DNA from: Flammeovirgaceae bacterium
GTDB taxonomy: Bacteria > Bacteroidota > Bacteroidia > Cytophagales > Cyclobacteriaceae
Assembly: GCA_015180985.1 (NCBI GenBank)
Contig: CP054185.1
Span: 1,419,001 to 1,483,000, forward strand
Direction: 5' to 3'
DNA: 64,000 nt
Made by a program: the position numbers and the translations under genes. Shown in pieces: positions 27,837 through 37,103 of the stretch; the stretch's first letter is position 1; every line of letters starts with the position of its first letter. The notes beneath the pieces are model-generated. The model was not told where the DNA came from. It made no database searches and saw nothing but the letters and a program-made list of their open reading frames with translations.

Positions 27837-28538
27837 TCAGCAACTAATTAATGAGAATTGATCGCCACGCTGGGTGGGTGTAATTTTCAGCACATTTGCC
27901 AAAACTAATCGTACGAGTTTGCGCGATGCTTTAAACCGGTTAAGGCCGGTTATTATTGAAAATTCTTTAACGGTTATGAATGGATTTATGACAAGGTAAG
28001 CAAACAAAAGTTGCTCATGCTCACCATATGTAAACCAGTTATCGCGTTTGCTGCTTCTCTTTTTTAATATTTCGCGCATCTCAGGGCTGGTTTTTATTGT
28101 TTTGTCTCCCACACGGATAAAACTTTCTTTCCTTCCGCTAAACCTTAAAATGTAAGGTTTCTTTGGTCCAGAACGTATATCGTACCGAATAACAAACCGG
28201 TTGGAAGCAACTTGAATAAGTGCTTCACTAAAAGGAATACCCGGACGACAACACGAGGAAATCATTTTTTTAATAACGAATGAATCTTCTTCCGGGAACT
28301 TGAGCCCCGGTATTGTTCTGTCATCCGAAACGCCCAGCAACAACGTACCGCCATTCGTATTAGCAAAGGCAATCATTTCGCGCACAATTTTTTCCGGGTA
28401 AGCTGCCTTGCGTTTAAATTCCAGCGTCTGACTCTCACCCTGGCTAACTAATTTTTTGAGTTTGGCGACTTGCTGAGTATTGGCTGTTATCTTTTCAGAT
28501 GCTGTTTTTACCAAACCGGTATGGGGGGGCTGTTGCAT
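27837..28538 (-). CDS. AlbA_2 (Schlafen-type) domain protein
   Basis: 233 aa. Residues about 33-150 match the AlbA_2 domain: GESQTLEFKRK, EKIVREMIAFANTNGGTLLLGVSDD, and GPKKPYILRFSGRKESFIRVGDKT. The rest (about 160-233) is helical and looks like a winged helix (FSIITGLNRFKASRKLVRLVLANVL). Such proteins are annotated as putative nucleic-acid-binding regulators; some AlbA_2 relatives are nucleases, but no catalytic site can be assigned here. It stands alone between PhoH and the hydroxylase gene, with about 100 nt on the PhoH side. Confidence 0.8.
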   Translation of the reverse strand: MQQPPHTGLVKTASEKITANTQQVAKLKKLVSQGESQTLEFKRKAAYPEKIVREMIAFANTNGGTLLLGVSDDRTIPGLKFPEEDSFVIKKMISSCCRPGIPFSEALIQVASNRFVIRYDIRSGPKKPYILRFSGRKESFIRVGDKTIKTSPEMREILKKRSSKRDNWFTYGEHEQLLFAYLVINPFITVKEFSIITGLNRFKASRKLVRLVLANVLKITPTQRGDQFSLISC

Positions 28539-28578
28539 GGGTGCCGGTATTGTTCTGTAAAAGGTATGAGGAAATAAA

Positions 28579-28611
28579 GAAACAAAAAACCCTGACGGGA
28601 TTCGCCAGGGT
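28579..28611 (-). terminator. Terminator behind the fatty-acid hydroxylase gene
   Basis: Read on the minus strand, CCCTGGCG and CCGTCAGGG form a short stem followed by TTTTTTGTTTC. It begins 7 nt after the stop codon at 28618. Confidence 0.8.
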
Positions 28612-28617
28612 ATGGAT

Positions 28618-29250
28618 TTATGCGGTTTGCGTCTTTGGCTCTTTTTCCCTCATCGTACCATAGATATAGTCCCACAGGGGTGAAGAAACGCCAAAAACAA
28701 TCTCTCCGTTTTTGTAGTGGTGTACTCCGTGGTTAATCCATAACGCTTTAAGAAAGTTTTTAGGCGGCTGGTAGGCGTGTACCATATAATGTACGCCCAG
28801 GTAGGAGGCATAGCCTACCAGGAATCCCGGCAGGAAGGCAAACACGAAATCGCCCATGATTAACCTGAACAACAAAAGTAAAATAGTACCCAGGGTTACG
28901 CTTAACAGGGGCGGCATAGCCAGCCGGTCTTTGTCTTTCGGAAATTCGTGATGCACCCCGTGCATAGTGTACTGAAACTTCTCACGCCACTTCGTGTAGG
29001 TGGCCATGTGAAATACGTGTCGATGCACCATGTATTCAACCCAGCTAAAAGCCAGCCAGCCTAGGAAAAACAAAAGAGTGGTTAAACCGGCCGTCAGCGT
29101 GGTGTGGGTAACACTCCAGTAAAGCAGGCCTCCGGCATAGGAGAAGAAGATAATCAGCGGCACAGCTATATGAGTTCGTGATAATTTCTCAAGAACGGGG
29201 TTCTTAAAAAGCTGCCGGGTTCCCTTATTCTGCGGTTTAATTTCAGCCAT
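28618..29250 (-). CDS. Fatty-acid hydroxylase / sterol-desaturase family protein
   Basis: 210 aa membrane protein with four hydrophobic spans and the histidine boxes of the di-iron hydroxylase superfamily: HRHVFH, HGVHHEFP, HYMVHAY and HGVHHYKNGE. Length and box pattern resemble the catalytic core of fatty-acid 2-hydroxylases. Expected to hydroxylate a lipid acyl chain in the inner membrane; hydroxylated (including sulfono-) lipids are known in this phylum, so a role there is plausible but unproven. It follows bshA on the same strand with a 50-nt gap. Confidence 0.88.
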   Translation of the reverse strand: MAEIKPQNKGTRQLFKNPVLEKLSRTHIAVPLIIFFSYAGGLLYWSVTHTTLTAGLTTLLFFLGWLAFSWVEYMVHRHVFHMATYTKWREKFQYTMHGVHHEFPKDKDRLAMPPLLSVTLGTILLLLFRLIMGDFVFAFLPGFLVGYASYLGVHYMVHAYQPPKNFLKALWINHGVHHYKNGEIVFGVSSPLWDYIYGTMREKEPKTQTA

Positions 29251-29300
29251 AACAAACGTTCGAGTTGCAAAAATAAACGATTACAAATATTTGAAAAAGA

Positions 29301-30452
29301 TTAAGCGACCACCTTCCGGTGAGCCCGCTCAATGGCTTTTTCGTAATGCTTTTCATACACCGGTAAAACACGGGTAATGTCAAATTCGTACGCCCGCTTT
29401 AAAGCAGCCGCCTTAAATCGCGGAAGGTTATCCTTATCTAAAATAACCAGCGCTTTCCTGCTCATGTCCTCTACATCGCCCACGTTACTGAGGTAGCCTG
29501 TTTCTCCCTGTACATTCAATTCAGGTATACCGCCTGCATTGGAGGATACCACCGGCACTTCGCAGGCCATGGCTTCCAGGGCAGCCAATCCGAAACTCTC
29601 TTTTTCAGAGGGCATCAGGAACAAGTCAGCTACAGAGAGCACTTCTTCAACAGCCTCTAACTTGCCGAGGAAGCGGGTATCTTCACAGATATTCATTTCG
29701 CGGCACAGGGCTTCGGCCTGGATGCGCTCAGGCCCATCGCCAATCATCAGCAGTTTGGCCGGCATTTCTTTGCGGATGTTGTAAAATACCGTAATCACAT
29801 CGCCAATGCGTTTCACTTTTCTGAAATTCGAGGTATGTACTATTAATGCTTCACCGTTGGGGCAGATGGCTTTTTTAAAGTGATCCTTCTTTTGCTTTTT
29901 AAACTTGGCCAGATCAATAAAGTTTGGAATCACCTCAATTTCGCGTGTAACCCTAAAGTGCTCCAGGGTTTCGCGTTTCAAATCGTTGGATACAGCTGTT
30001 ACACCATCGGACTGGTTGATGCTGAAGGTAACCACGGGTTCGTATGAGGGATCTTTTCCCACCAGTGTTATATCCGTGCCATGTAACGTTGTTACAACTG
30101 GCATAACAATACCTTGTGTTTTTAAAATCTGTTTGGCCATGTAAGCAGCCGAAGCATGCGGAATGGCATAGTGTACGTGCAGCAAATCAAGTTTTTCATT
30201 TAGTGCCACGTTTACCATTTTGCTGGCCAGGGCCAGTTCATAAGGCGGGTACTCAAACAGCGGGTAGGTTCGAAAATCTACCTCGTGATAGAACAGATTT
30301 TCATTCAGAAAATCCAGGCGGCTGGGTTGCGAGTAGGTTATAAAATGCACCTTATGCCCCTCCTGCGCCAGGGCCTTACCCAGTTCGGTGGCCACCACAC
30401 CGCTACCGCCAAATGTGGGATAACAAACAATGCCTATTTTAATCTGGTCCAT
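29301..30452 (-). CDS. bshA: N-acetyl-alpha-D-glucosaminyl L-malate synthase BshA
   Basis: 383 aa GT4-type glycosyltransferase. Diagnostic BshA sequence: IGIVCYPTFGGSGVVATELG at the N-terminus, HVHYAIPHASAAYMAK, TTLHGTDITLVG, and the C-terminal donor site with LFLMPSEKESFGLAALEAMACEVPVV. It joins GlcNAc from UDP-GlcNAc to L-malate, the first step of bacillithiol synthesis. The downstream genes bshB and bshC are not in the window. It lies 9 nt behind the GH3-beta-lactamase gene on the same strand. Confidence 0.94.
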   Translation of the reverse strand: MDQIKIGIVCYPTFGGSGVVATELGKALAQEGHKVHFITYSQPSRLDFLNENLFYHEVDFRTYPLFEYPPYELALASKMVNVALNEKLDLLHVHYAIPHASAAYMAKQILKTQGIVMPVVTTLHGTDITLVGKDPSYEPVVTFSINQSDGVTAVSNDLKRETLEHFRVTREIEVIPNFIDLAKFKKQKKDHFKKAICPNGEALIVHTSNFRKVKRIGDVITVFYNIRKEMPAKLLMIGDGPERIQAEALCREMNICEDTRFLGKLEAVEEVLSVADLFLMPSEKESFGLAALEAMACEVPVVSSNAGGIPELNVQGETGYLSNVGDVEDMSRKALVILDKDNLPRFKAAALKRAYEFDITRVLPVYEKHYEKAIERAHRKVVA

Positions 30453-30461
30453 TCAGCCGGT

Positions 30462-33404
30462 TTATTTACAATATTCAAAAATTGACTGGTAAATAACATC
30501 CTGTATCCGTGAACGGATATTGGCACTAATTAGTTTATTGTTCCGGTCAGGATAAACTCGGTTTGACAGGAAAACATATACTAAATCGAACTCAGGGTCA
30601 ATCCACAGGCAGGTGCCCGTAAAGCCGGTATGGCCATACGTTTTTGTTGATGCCCACCACGAGGTTGGACTGGCAAAATCGTTCAACAAGGGTTTGTCCC
30701 AACCAAGGCCCCTGCGGCTGGTATCAAATTGTTTGTTGGTGAACAACGTAATGGTTTCGGGTTTATAGTATTGATAGCGGCCATACGTGCCCAGTTGCAG
30801 GTGCATTTGCCCGAGTTTGGCAAGGTCGAGGGCATTGCCAAACAGGCCGGCATGGCCGGAGTTGCCCCCCAGCATGGCGGCACGCTCATCGTGCACGGTG
30901 CCAACAATCATGGATTTCCGGAAAATTTTATCGTACTCTGTGGGGGTAATCTCCGATGGCGAAAATCGCTGAAGCGGTGAATAGCCGAGTGTATAGGCGC
31001 CAAGTGGTTCATAAAAATTCTGGCGAAGAAAATCATCCAATGGCTGGTTCAGCATTTTTTCGGCAAGCCTGTGTAGGATAATGAAACTTAAATCGCTGTA
31101 GCGGAAAGGATACGGGGTACGGTTGGGTTTGGTGATTAGTTTTGATTTTAACGTCCAGTTCCAGATGGAGTCTTTAATGTGTTCTGCAGCGTACAGGTTT
31201 GGTGCAACCTGCAACGGGTATTTATCGCTTTTTGCACGGCTGTAATAATGAGAAAGCAAGGTGGTGTCCTTCATGGTGAGGGGGTACCACGGTTCAAACG
31301 GTACCAGTCCGGCCTGGTGCGTAAGGATATCCTTTATGATGATGTCTTTTTTATTTGAGTTTTGCATCTCCGGCAGGTACACCGATGCTTTCTTATAAAT
31401 GTCGATGATGCCTTTTTCGTGCAGAAACATAATGGCCTGCAGCGTAGCCGATACCTTTGTTAGGGAAGCGAGATCATAGATAGTTTGATTGGTAACTGCA
31501 GTTTGGTTGTCGTATGTAAACCACCCGTATGATTGCTGAAATACTACTTTACCTCTTCGTACTACAACCACCTGGCATCCGGGCGTTGCTTTGGTGTCAA
31601 TCGCCTCGCGGGCTATACCGTTTATTTTTTCCAAAACCCTGCTGCTCATCCCTGCTTCTTCGGGTTGACCGAACTGAAGTATACGTAACGGAGGGAGTTC
31701 AATGCCGGAGCCTGCGGGTATAGCGGGGCTGATGGTTACCGGCATAAAGCCCCCCACCGGCCGGGCGCCAAAAATTGCTTGCGGTATTAATTTGCGAAGG
31801 AATTCCTCATCGGAATAAACCTGAAAAATTGCAGGGGCGGCATCGAATAATTTTATTTTGGAGGGTGAGGTGAAATTACAAACAACCAGGTTGGTGCTTT
31901 GATTTAACTTATTGAGCAACTGGGCATACTCGTTTTCAATTTGTGTAGCGTAGGGAAATACTCCGGCAATAACCACGTTAAATTTTTTCAGTTCATCCGG
32001 CAGTCCTGTGGTATCTTCCGGTTGTTGCAATGAAAACGTCTTGATGGGCACATATTTACTGAGGTACTCTGTAAAGGGCTGGTTTGCCCGCTCACCAATT
32101 GATAAAGCGGCCACGGTAAGTTGGTCGGGGTTGGCAAGGGGTAATAAGCTGTTATCATTCTTGACCAGGGCAACCGAGTTAATGGCCAGCTTATGTTGCA
32201 ACAGGTTGGTTTCAGGGATGTTCAGTTGGCTGATGAGGCTTTCTTTTTCTGCAGGTAAATCAGGTTGATGCTTAAATTCATACTTTAAGGAAAGTACTTT
32301 TTTTACACTTGCATCCAGTTGAGCTGAAAGTGCCGGTGTTCGCTTTACGGCTTTTCGAATTCTTCTGATGGTGGCGGGTATATTTTCCGGAAACAGCAAT
32401 ACATCATTACCGGCCTGCAAGGCATACAGTTCCGAGTCGCCCGGGCGGTACTTGTTCAGCACCTGCTTTACATCGGGTATGTAGCTAAAGAACAAGCCCT
32501 GAAAGTTGGTTTTCTTCTTCAGGTAGTCGGCCGTGTATAACATGGGCAATGCTTTTGAAACCACTTTGTTTTTAGGGGTAAATGGTTTTCTGCGTTCAGG
32601 GAAAATCGGATTGTGCTGGTACGCGGTAAGTATGGCCGGGCACTGGCTTTGGATTAATCGTTCAAGTACAAACAAATCATCTTCATTTATTGAACCGGAA
32701 GTAACAACAGGTACACCTTTATCGAACCGTTCAACTACCAACCCGTATTTCGGGTAATGCTTGACTACGGCAATAACACCTCCATCGGTTAATCCGCGCA
32801 TATAGGCAGAGGCCTTAGCGCTTACGTTGTTTTTATCTTCGCCAAAGGTGTGGTAAATCAAGTCATCGGTTTGAAAGGCTGTACTCAAATCGGCCGTGGG
32901 GGCGAAGTTGAGATTAACACCGAGTAAGCGGAGTTGCCGGGCAATTTCTTTACCGAAAGCATAGATTAGTGAATCGTTACGGATGCCGCCCAGCATAAGT
33001 GTGTACGGAAAGACCACGGTACTGTCCAACACATTACCGGGGCCCTCTTCGGCATTCATGCCGATAAACAGGGGCAGTTTTGATTTTCGCCTGAGTGTTT
33101 CAGCCAGACCCGCCACACCAACCGGGCCACCCTGGGTGAAAACCACGCCACCAATGCCATAGTTTTCGATAAGTTTAACAGTGCGTTCAGCCTGTTCAAA
33201 ATCTTTTGCGTTTACGGGAACAATGAATAACTGGCCGATTTTTTCAGTTACCGAAAGGGTTTGAAATACGCTGTCAACCCATAGCTTTTTTGTGGTCTGC
33301 GCGAATACCGGGTTTGTAAGCACCGTACAGAGTGCCAGTATAGCCCAAACTTTTTTGCCGGGCGTACCGTTACAAGTTTTGTAATTCAACCCTAATAAGT
33401 TCAT
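30462..33404 (-). CDS. GH3-like domain fused to serine beta-lactamase/esterase domain, secreted
   Basis: 980 aa from the ATG at 33404, with a long n-region and signal peptide ending near PVFAQ. Residues about 35-380 follow the NagZ-type GH3 fold (SVTEKIGQLFIVPV, GIGGVVFTQGGPVG), then a GH3 C-terminal domain to about 580. Residues about 610-980 are a class C beta-lactamase/DD-peptidase-like hydrolase with SLTK near 646, YSD near 769 and HTG near 926, all intact. In the GH3 part the usual KHFPGHG...DSH acid/base loop reads KHYPKYG with no DSH, and the nucleophile motif TDALxM reads SYIPDV, so glycosidase activity is doubtful. The fusion suggests peptidoglycan-fragment turnover. Confidence 0.88.
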   Translation of the reverse strand: MNLLGLNYKTCNGTPGKKVWAILALCTVLTNPVFAQTTKKLWVDSVFQTLSVTEKIGQLFIVPVNAKDFEQAERTVKLIENYGIGGVVFTQGGPVGVAGLAETLRRKSKLPLFIGMNAEEGPGNVLDSTVVFPYTLMLGGIRNDSLIYAFGKEIARQLRLLGVNLNFAPTADLSTAFQTDDLIYHTFGEDKNNVSAKASAYMRGLTDGGVIAVVKHYPKYGLVVERFDKGVPVVTSGSINEDDLFVLERLIQSQCPAILTAYQHNPIFPERRKPFTPKNKVVSKALPMLYTADYLKKKTNFQGLFFSYIPDVKQVLNKYRPGDSELYALQAGNDVLLFPENIPATIRRIRKAVKRTPALSAQLDASVKKVLSLKYEFKHQPDLPAEKESLISQLNIPETNLLQHKLAINSVALVKNDNSLLPLANPDQLTVAALSIGERANQPFTEYLSKYVPIKTFSLQQPEDTTGLPDELKKFNVVIAGVFPYATQIENEYAQLLNKLNQSTNLVVCNFTSPSKIKLFDAAPAIFQVYSDEEFLRKLIPQAIFGARPVGGFMPVTISPAIPAGSGIELPPLRILQFGQPEEAGMSSRVLEKINGIAREAIDTKATPGCQVVVVRRGKVVFQQSYGWFTYDNQTAVTNQTIYDLASLTKVSATLQAIMFLHEKGIIDIYKKASVYLPEMQNSNKKDIIIKDILTHQAGLVPFEPWYPLTMKDTTLLSHYYSRAKSDKYPLQVAPNLYAAEHIKDSIWNWTLKSKLITKPNRTPYPFRYSDLSFIILHRLAEKMLNQPLDDFLRQNFYEPLGAYTLGYSPLQRFSPSEITPTEYDKIFRKSMIVGTVHDERAAMLGGNSGHAGLFGNALDLAKLGQMHLQLGTYGRYQYYKPETITLFTNKQFDTSRRGLGWDKPLLNDFASPTSWWASTKTYGHTGFTGTCLWIDPEFDLVYVFLSNRVYPDRNNKLISANIRSRIQDVIYQSIFEYCK

Positions 33405-33451
33405 TTTTGTAACGCCCAAATTATACAAATCGGCCCAGTTTTCTGATTTCC

Positions 33452-33823
33452 ATGAAAATTCCATCGCTCTTCATTAAAACACCGAAGCACCGCAGGTTTA
33501 ATTTTATTCCGCGGCATTACGATCCGATGGAGGAAGAACGCAAGCAACGGGAAGAACGTATCCGCACAGAATTGGGGATGAATAAAAGTGCTGATGAAGA
33601 AACCGAGACGCAGGGTTATCGACAGCGTATAACCGGCTCGTTTCGCGGGGCAAAAAAAACATCCTCTGCCCAGGCCGATCCTTCGGCAAGTTTACTTCGC
33701 CTTATTGTTCTTACTTTTTTAGCTGTTTGGCTGATTGCTTATTTGCACTATGGATCATCCGCGATATACGGCTTGTTGCTGATCGTTCCGTTTTATCTTT
33801 ACTTAAAATTCCGGAAACGGTAA
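33452..33823 (+). CDS. Small membrane protein, unknown function
   Basis: 123 aa. The N-terminal half is hydrophilic and highly charged (PMEEERKQREERIRTELG and following), predicted cytoplasmic and partly helical; two hydrophobic helices occupy about residues 82-98 and 103-118, and the tail is KFRKR. It sits 10 nt upstream of mutL and points the same way, so it is cotranscribed. The family is not known to me beyond being a small two-helix membrane protein. Confidence 0.7.
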   Translation: MKIPSLFIKTPKHRRFNFIPRHYDPMEEERKQREERIRTELGMNKSADEETETQGYRQRITGSFRGAKKTSSAQADPSASLLRLIVLTFLAVWLIAYLHYGSSAIYGLLLIVPFYLYLKFRKR

Positions 33824-33833
33824 CTGCACATTC

Positions 33834-35615
33834 ATGCCGGATGTTATTCAGTTATTACCCGATTCCATTGCCAACCAGATTGCTGCCGGTGAGGTGGTGC
33901 AGCGGCCTGCTTCGGCTGTAAAGGAGTTGCTTGAAAATTCTATTGATGCAGGCTGTACATCAGTAAAGCTTATTGTTAAAGATGCCGGTAAAACATTAAT
34001 CCAGGTTATTGATGATGGCAGCGGCATGAGCGAAACCGATGCCCGCATGAGTTTGGAGCGACATGCTACCTCCAAGATTAGAAGGGCAGAAGATCTGTTC
34101 ACGCTTCGCACGATGGGCTTCCGGGGTGAGGCGCTGGCCTCTATTGCGGCTGTGTCGCAACTTGAGATGCGCACCCGCCTTGCCGATAAAGAACTGGGCA
34201 CGTTACTGGTGGTAGAGGCTTCGGAAGTAAAAAAGCAAGAGCCTGTTGCCTGCGATAAAGGAACAAGCATCAGCGTAAAAAATTTGTTTTTCAACATCCC
34301 GGCCAGACGGAATTTTCTGAAATCCAACCCGGTAGAATTGCGGCACGTGGTGGATGAGTTTCAACGACTGGCTCTGGCAAATCCTTCGGTTGCTTTTTTG
34401 ATGATTCAGGGCGATGAACTGATTTATGATTTACCTGCCGGAAAGATCAGCCAACGCATTGTTAACCTGTTTGGTCGTGCGTACCAAGAGCAGCTTGCGG
34501 CATGCCGGGAGGAAACGGAGTTTGTAAAGGTAGCCGGTTACGTGGGTAAACCTGAATTTGCGCGCAAAACCCGCGGAGAGCAGTTTTTGTTTGTCAACAA
34601 CCGGTTTATCCGCAGCAATTACCTGAACCATGCGGTAATGAATGCGTTCGAGGGCCTGCTACCAGAAAATTCGTTTCCGTTTTATGTGTTATTTATTGAA
34701 ATTGATCCGAAGCACATTGACGTTAATGTGCACCCGACAAAAACCGAAATCAAATTTGATGATGAACGTGCAGTTTACGCGGTAATCCGTGCGGCCGTCC
34801 GGCAGGCGCTGGGCACTCACAGCCTGGCTCCTTCTATCGATTTTTCGGAAGATGTGAACATCATCGCTAAACTGAGCCAAAGCAGCCAGCCTAAGGAAGT
34901 GTATTTTGAAGAACGGTTTCAGCCGTCAACCATGCGTTCTTCCGCAGATTGGCAAAAGTTATTTGAAACCGGGTTGCCGAACAGCCGGTTGCTCGGTACA
35001 GATGAAAAAAGTGAATTGTTTGATGAGATGCCCCAGGTTGAACCGGAATTAACTGGTGAATTATTTCAATTGTTTAATCAATACCTTATTCAGCCGGTAG
35101 TTCGCGGGCTTTTGATTATTGATCAGCAAGCTGCACATGAACGTATTTTGTATGAGCAGTTTTTGAACAGGCTCCATTCCAAATCAGGTGAAAGCCAGCA
35201 ATGCCTGTTTCCGCAGGCAGTTACATTTTTGCCGGCCGACTATGCCCTGCTTACCGAAATGACACCCGAAATTCTCGCGCTCGGATTTCGGTTTGAGCCG
35301 TTTGGAAAGAATACCGTACAAATACGGGGCATACCTGCCGGGTTGCCCCCGGGCCGGGAAAAGGAATTGCTCGAAGGCTTAATCGAGCAATTCAAAGGCA
35401 ACCAGGCCGAACTGGCATTGCCGCTTAACGAAAACCTGGCCCGCTCGCTCGCCATGCGCGCAGCTGTTAAAGCGGGCGATAAGCTTGAGCCTGAAATAAT
35501 GAAGACTATAGCTAAACAGTTATTTAAGTGCGCGGTATCAAATTATAATCTGGATGGCCGACTAACATTTTTTATTCTTGATTTACCCAAAATTCAAACG
35601 TACTTTAACCGATAA
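33834..35615 (+). CDS. mutL: DNA mismatch repair protein MutL
   Basis: 593 aa. N-terminal GHKL ATPase: IANQIAAGEVVQRPASAVKELLENSIDAG, DDGSGMS, ATSKI, GFRGEALASI and GTSISVKNLFFNIPARRNFL. C-terminal dimerisation domain from about residue 400. The endonuclease motif DQHAx2Ex4E appears as DQQAAHERILYE, and the zinc-site motifs usually seen as ACRxAV and CPHGRP read AMRAAV and NLDGRL, so metal-dependent nicking may be lost or altered (inference). No mutS or mutH is nearby. It is followed after 8 nt by two rhomboid genes. Confidence 0.96.
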   Translation: MPDVIQLLPDSIANQIAAGEVVQRPASAVKELLENSIDAGCTSVKLIVKDAGKTLIQVIDDGSGMSETDARMSLERHATSKIRRAEDLFTLRTMGFRGEALASIAAVSQLEMRTRLADKELGTLLVVEASEVKKQEPVACDKGTSISVKNLFFNIPARRNFLKSNPVELRHVVDEFQRLALANPSVAFLMIQGDELIYDLPAGKISQRIVNLFGRAYQEQLAACREETEFVKVAGYVGKPEFARKTRGEQFLFVNNRFIRSNYLNHAVMNAFEGLLPENSFPFYVLFIEIDPKHIDVNVHPTKTEIKFDDERAVYAVIRAAVRQALGTHSLAPSIDFSEDVNIIAKLSQSSQPKEVYFEERFQPSTMRSSADWQKLFETGLPNSRLLGTDEKSELFDEMPQVEPELTGELFQLFNQYLIQPVVRGLLIIDQQAAHERILYEQFLNRLHSKSGESQQCLFPQAVTFLPADYALLTEMTPEILALGFRFEPFGKNTVQIRGIPAGLPPGREKELLEGLIEQFKGNQAELALPLNENLARSLAMRAAVKAGDKLEPEIMKTIAKQLFKCAVSNYNLDGRLTFFILDLPKIQTYFNR

Positions 35616-35623
35616 TCACCTTC

Positions 35624-36205
35624 ATGTTTAACCTTACACCCACCGTTAAAAACCTGCTCATCATTAATGTAATCGTATTCATCCTTCAGGCAATTATGCC
35701 TCAGGTTACTGCTTATTTGTCATTGTACAATGTACGCAGCGCGTACTTTCAGCCCTACCAGTTGTTTACCTATATGTTTGCACACGGTGGGTTCATGCAC
35801 ATCTTCTTTAATATGCTCATGCTTGCCTTTACCGGTCCGATACTGGAAACCTTCTGGGGTTCAAAACGGTTTTTGCTTTTCTACCTGGTAACCGGAGTAG
35901 GTGCTGCGCTGTTCAGTGTGGGGATTGATTTGATTTTTGGCGGTGGCGCAGGTGCCATGTTGGGGGCTTCGGGCGCCATTTACGGAGTGCTGATGGGTTT
36001 TGGAATGCTCTTCCCCAATATGGAAGTGATGCTGCTGATACCGCCCATTCCGGTTAAGGCAAAATATTTGGTTTTTATAATGGGGGGGTTAACTTTTTTA
36101 ATGGACCGCAGTGGCAGTGTTGCTCATTTTGCACACCTTGGCGGTATTGTTGTGGCTTATATTTTAATTAAATTCTGGCGCAGTCAGGGCGGCACCTACT
36201 ATTAA
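35624..36205 (+). CDS. Rhomboid family intramembrane serine protease, first copy
   Basis: 193 aa, six transmembrane helices and little else, the minimal rhomboid core. Active site: GASGAIYG with the catalytic Ser in helix 4 and AHFAHLGG with the catalytic His in helix 6; the preceding HGGFMHIFFNMLML carries the conserved His/Asn of helix 2. It should cut transmembrane substrates in the inner membrane. It lies between mutL and a second rhomboid (5-nt gap). Confidence 0.92.
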   Translation: MFNLTPTVKNLLIINVIVFILQAIMPQVTAYLSLYNVRSAYFQPYQLFTYMFAHGGFMHIFFNMLMLAFTGPILETFWGSKRFLLFYLVTGVGAALFSVGIDLIFGGGAGAMLGASGAIYGVLMGFGMLFPNMEVMLLIPPIPVKAKYLVFIMGGLTFLMDRSGSVAHFAHLGGIVVAYILIKFWRSQGGTYY

Positions 36206-36210
36206 CAGCC

Positions 36211-37092
36211 ATGTTCGAAGAATTTAAAAACGCGTTTAACCGGTATAACAATGCCCACGTTCAGTTGATCATCATCAACGTAACCGTGTTTTTATTTCTG
36301 GTAAGTATTGACATTGTTACCTGGATTACTGGTACTGAAAATTTTTTCCAACTGGTTTACCGCCAGTTCAGCATTCCTTCGGGGTACAGTGAGTTTTTCT
36401 CCCGTCCATGGACGCTCATAACCTACATGTTTTCGCACAGCGTGTGGGATATTTTCCATATTCTGTTCAACATGCTGGTATTGTATTGGTTTGGGCGTGT
36501 GTTTGTAGAGTACCTGGGCAGCGATAAGCTGGTGGCCTTATATATTCTTGGCGGATTAACGGGGGGCATCAGTTACCTGTTGCTCTATAACCTGAATCCG
36601 GAATTTTTTGGTAAGGCCGAAATGGTGGGCGCTTCCGGTGCTATTTATGCCATTGTGGTGGGTACGGCAACCTTACTACCCAATTATACTTTCTATCTGT
36701 TGTTTTTCGGACCGGTGCGCATCAAATACATAGCCATCTTCTATGTTGTGCTTTCGGTATTGTATGTTCGCCAGGGTGTAAACCTTGGCGGCAACATTGC
36801 CCACCTGGGTGGGGCGCTGATCGGTTTTATTTACATGAAGCAACTTCAGGCCGGTGTAAACTGGGGCGGTTGGATTACAACCACCATTTATTGGTTTAAG
36901 GACCTGTTTAAAAACAAACCGAAAGTAAAAGTTACCTACCGCAGTGATGATGCCCGGCCATCAAAGAAACAAACCACCAGTAAGGTGCCCCAGGAAGAAA
37001 TTGATGCCATCCTGGATAAGATAAGCGACCGGGGCTACGAAAGCCTGACCAAGGAAGAGAAAGAGAAACTATTTAACGCGAGCCGGAAATAG
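36211..37092 (+). CDS. Rhomboid family intramembrane serine protease, second copy
   Basis: 293 aa. The rhomboid core (about residues 15-215) has HSVWDIFHILFNMLVLYW, GASGAIYAIVVG (Ser) and NIAHLGGALIG (His). Unlike the first copy it has a cytoplasmic C-terminal tail of about 75 residues (KPKVKVTYRSDDARP, then a helix EEIDAILDKISDRGYESLTKEEK). That last helix matches the short tail often found on Bacteroidota rhomboids. The tandem pair probably arose by an old duplication; sequence similarity outside the active site is low. Confidence 0.92.
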   Translation: MFEEFKNAFNRYNNAHVQLIIINVTVFLFLVSIDIVTWITGTENFFQLVYRQFSIPSGYSEFFSRPWTLITYMFSHSVWDIFHILFNMLVLYWFGRVFVEYLGSDKLVALYILGGLTGGISYLLLYNLNPEFFGKAEMVGASGAIYAIVVGTATLLPNYTFYLLFFGPVRIKYIAIFYVVLSVLYVRQGVNLGGNIAHLGGALIGFIYMKQLQAGVNWGGWITTTIYWFKDLFKNKPKVKVTYRSDDARPSKKQTTSKVPQEEIDAILDKISDRGYESLTKEEKEKLFNASRK

Positions 37093-37103
37093 TCGCCTCA
37101 GTC

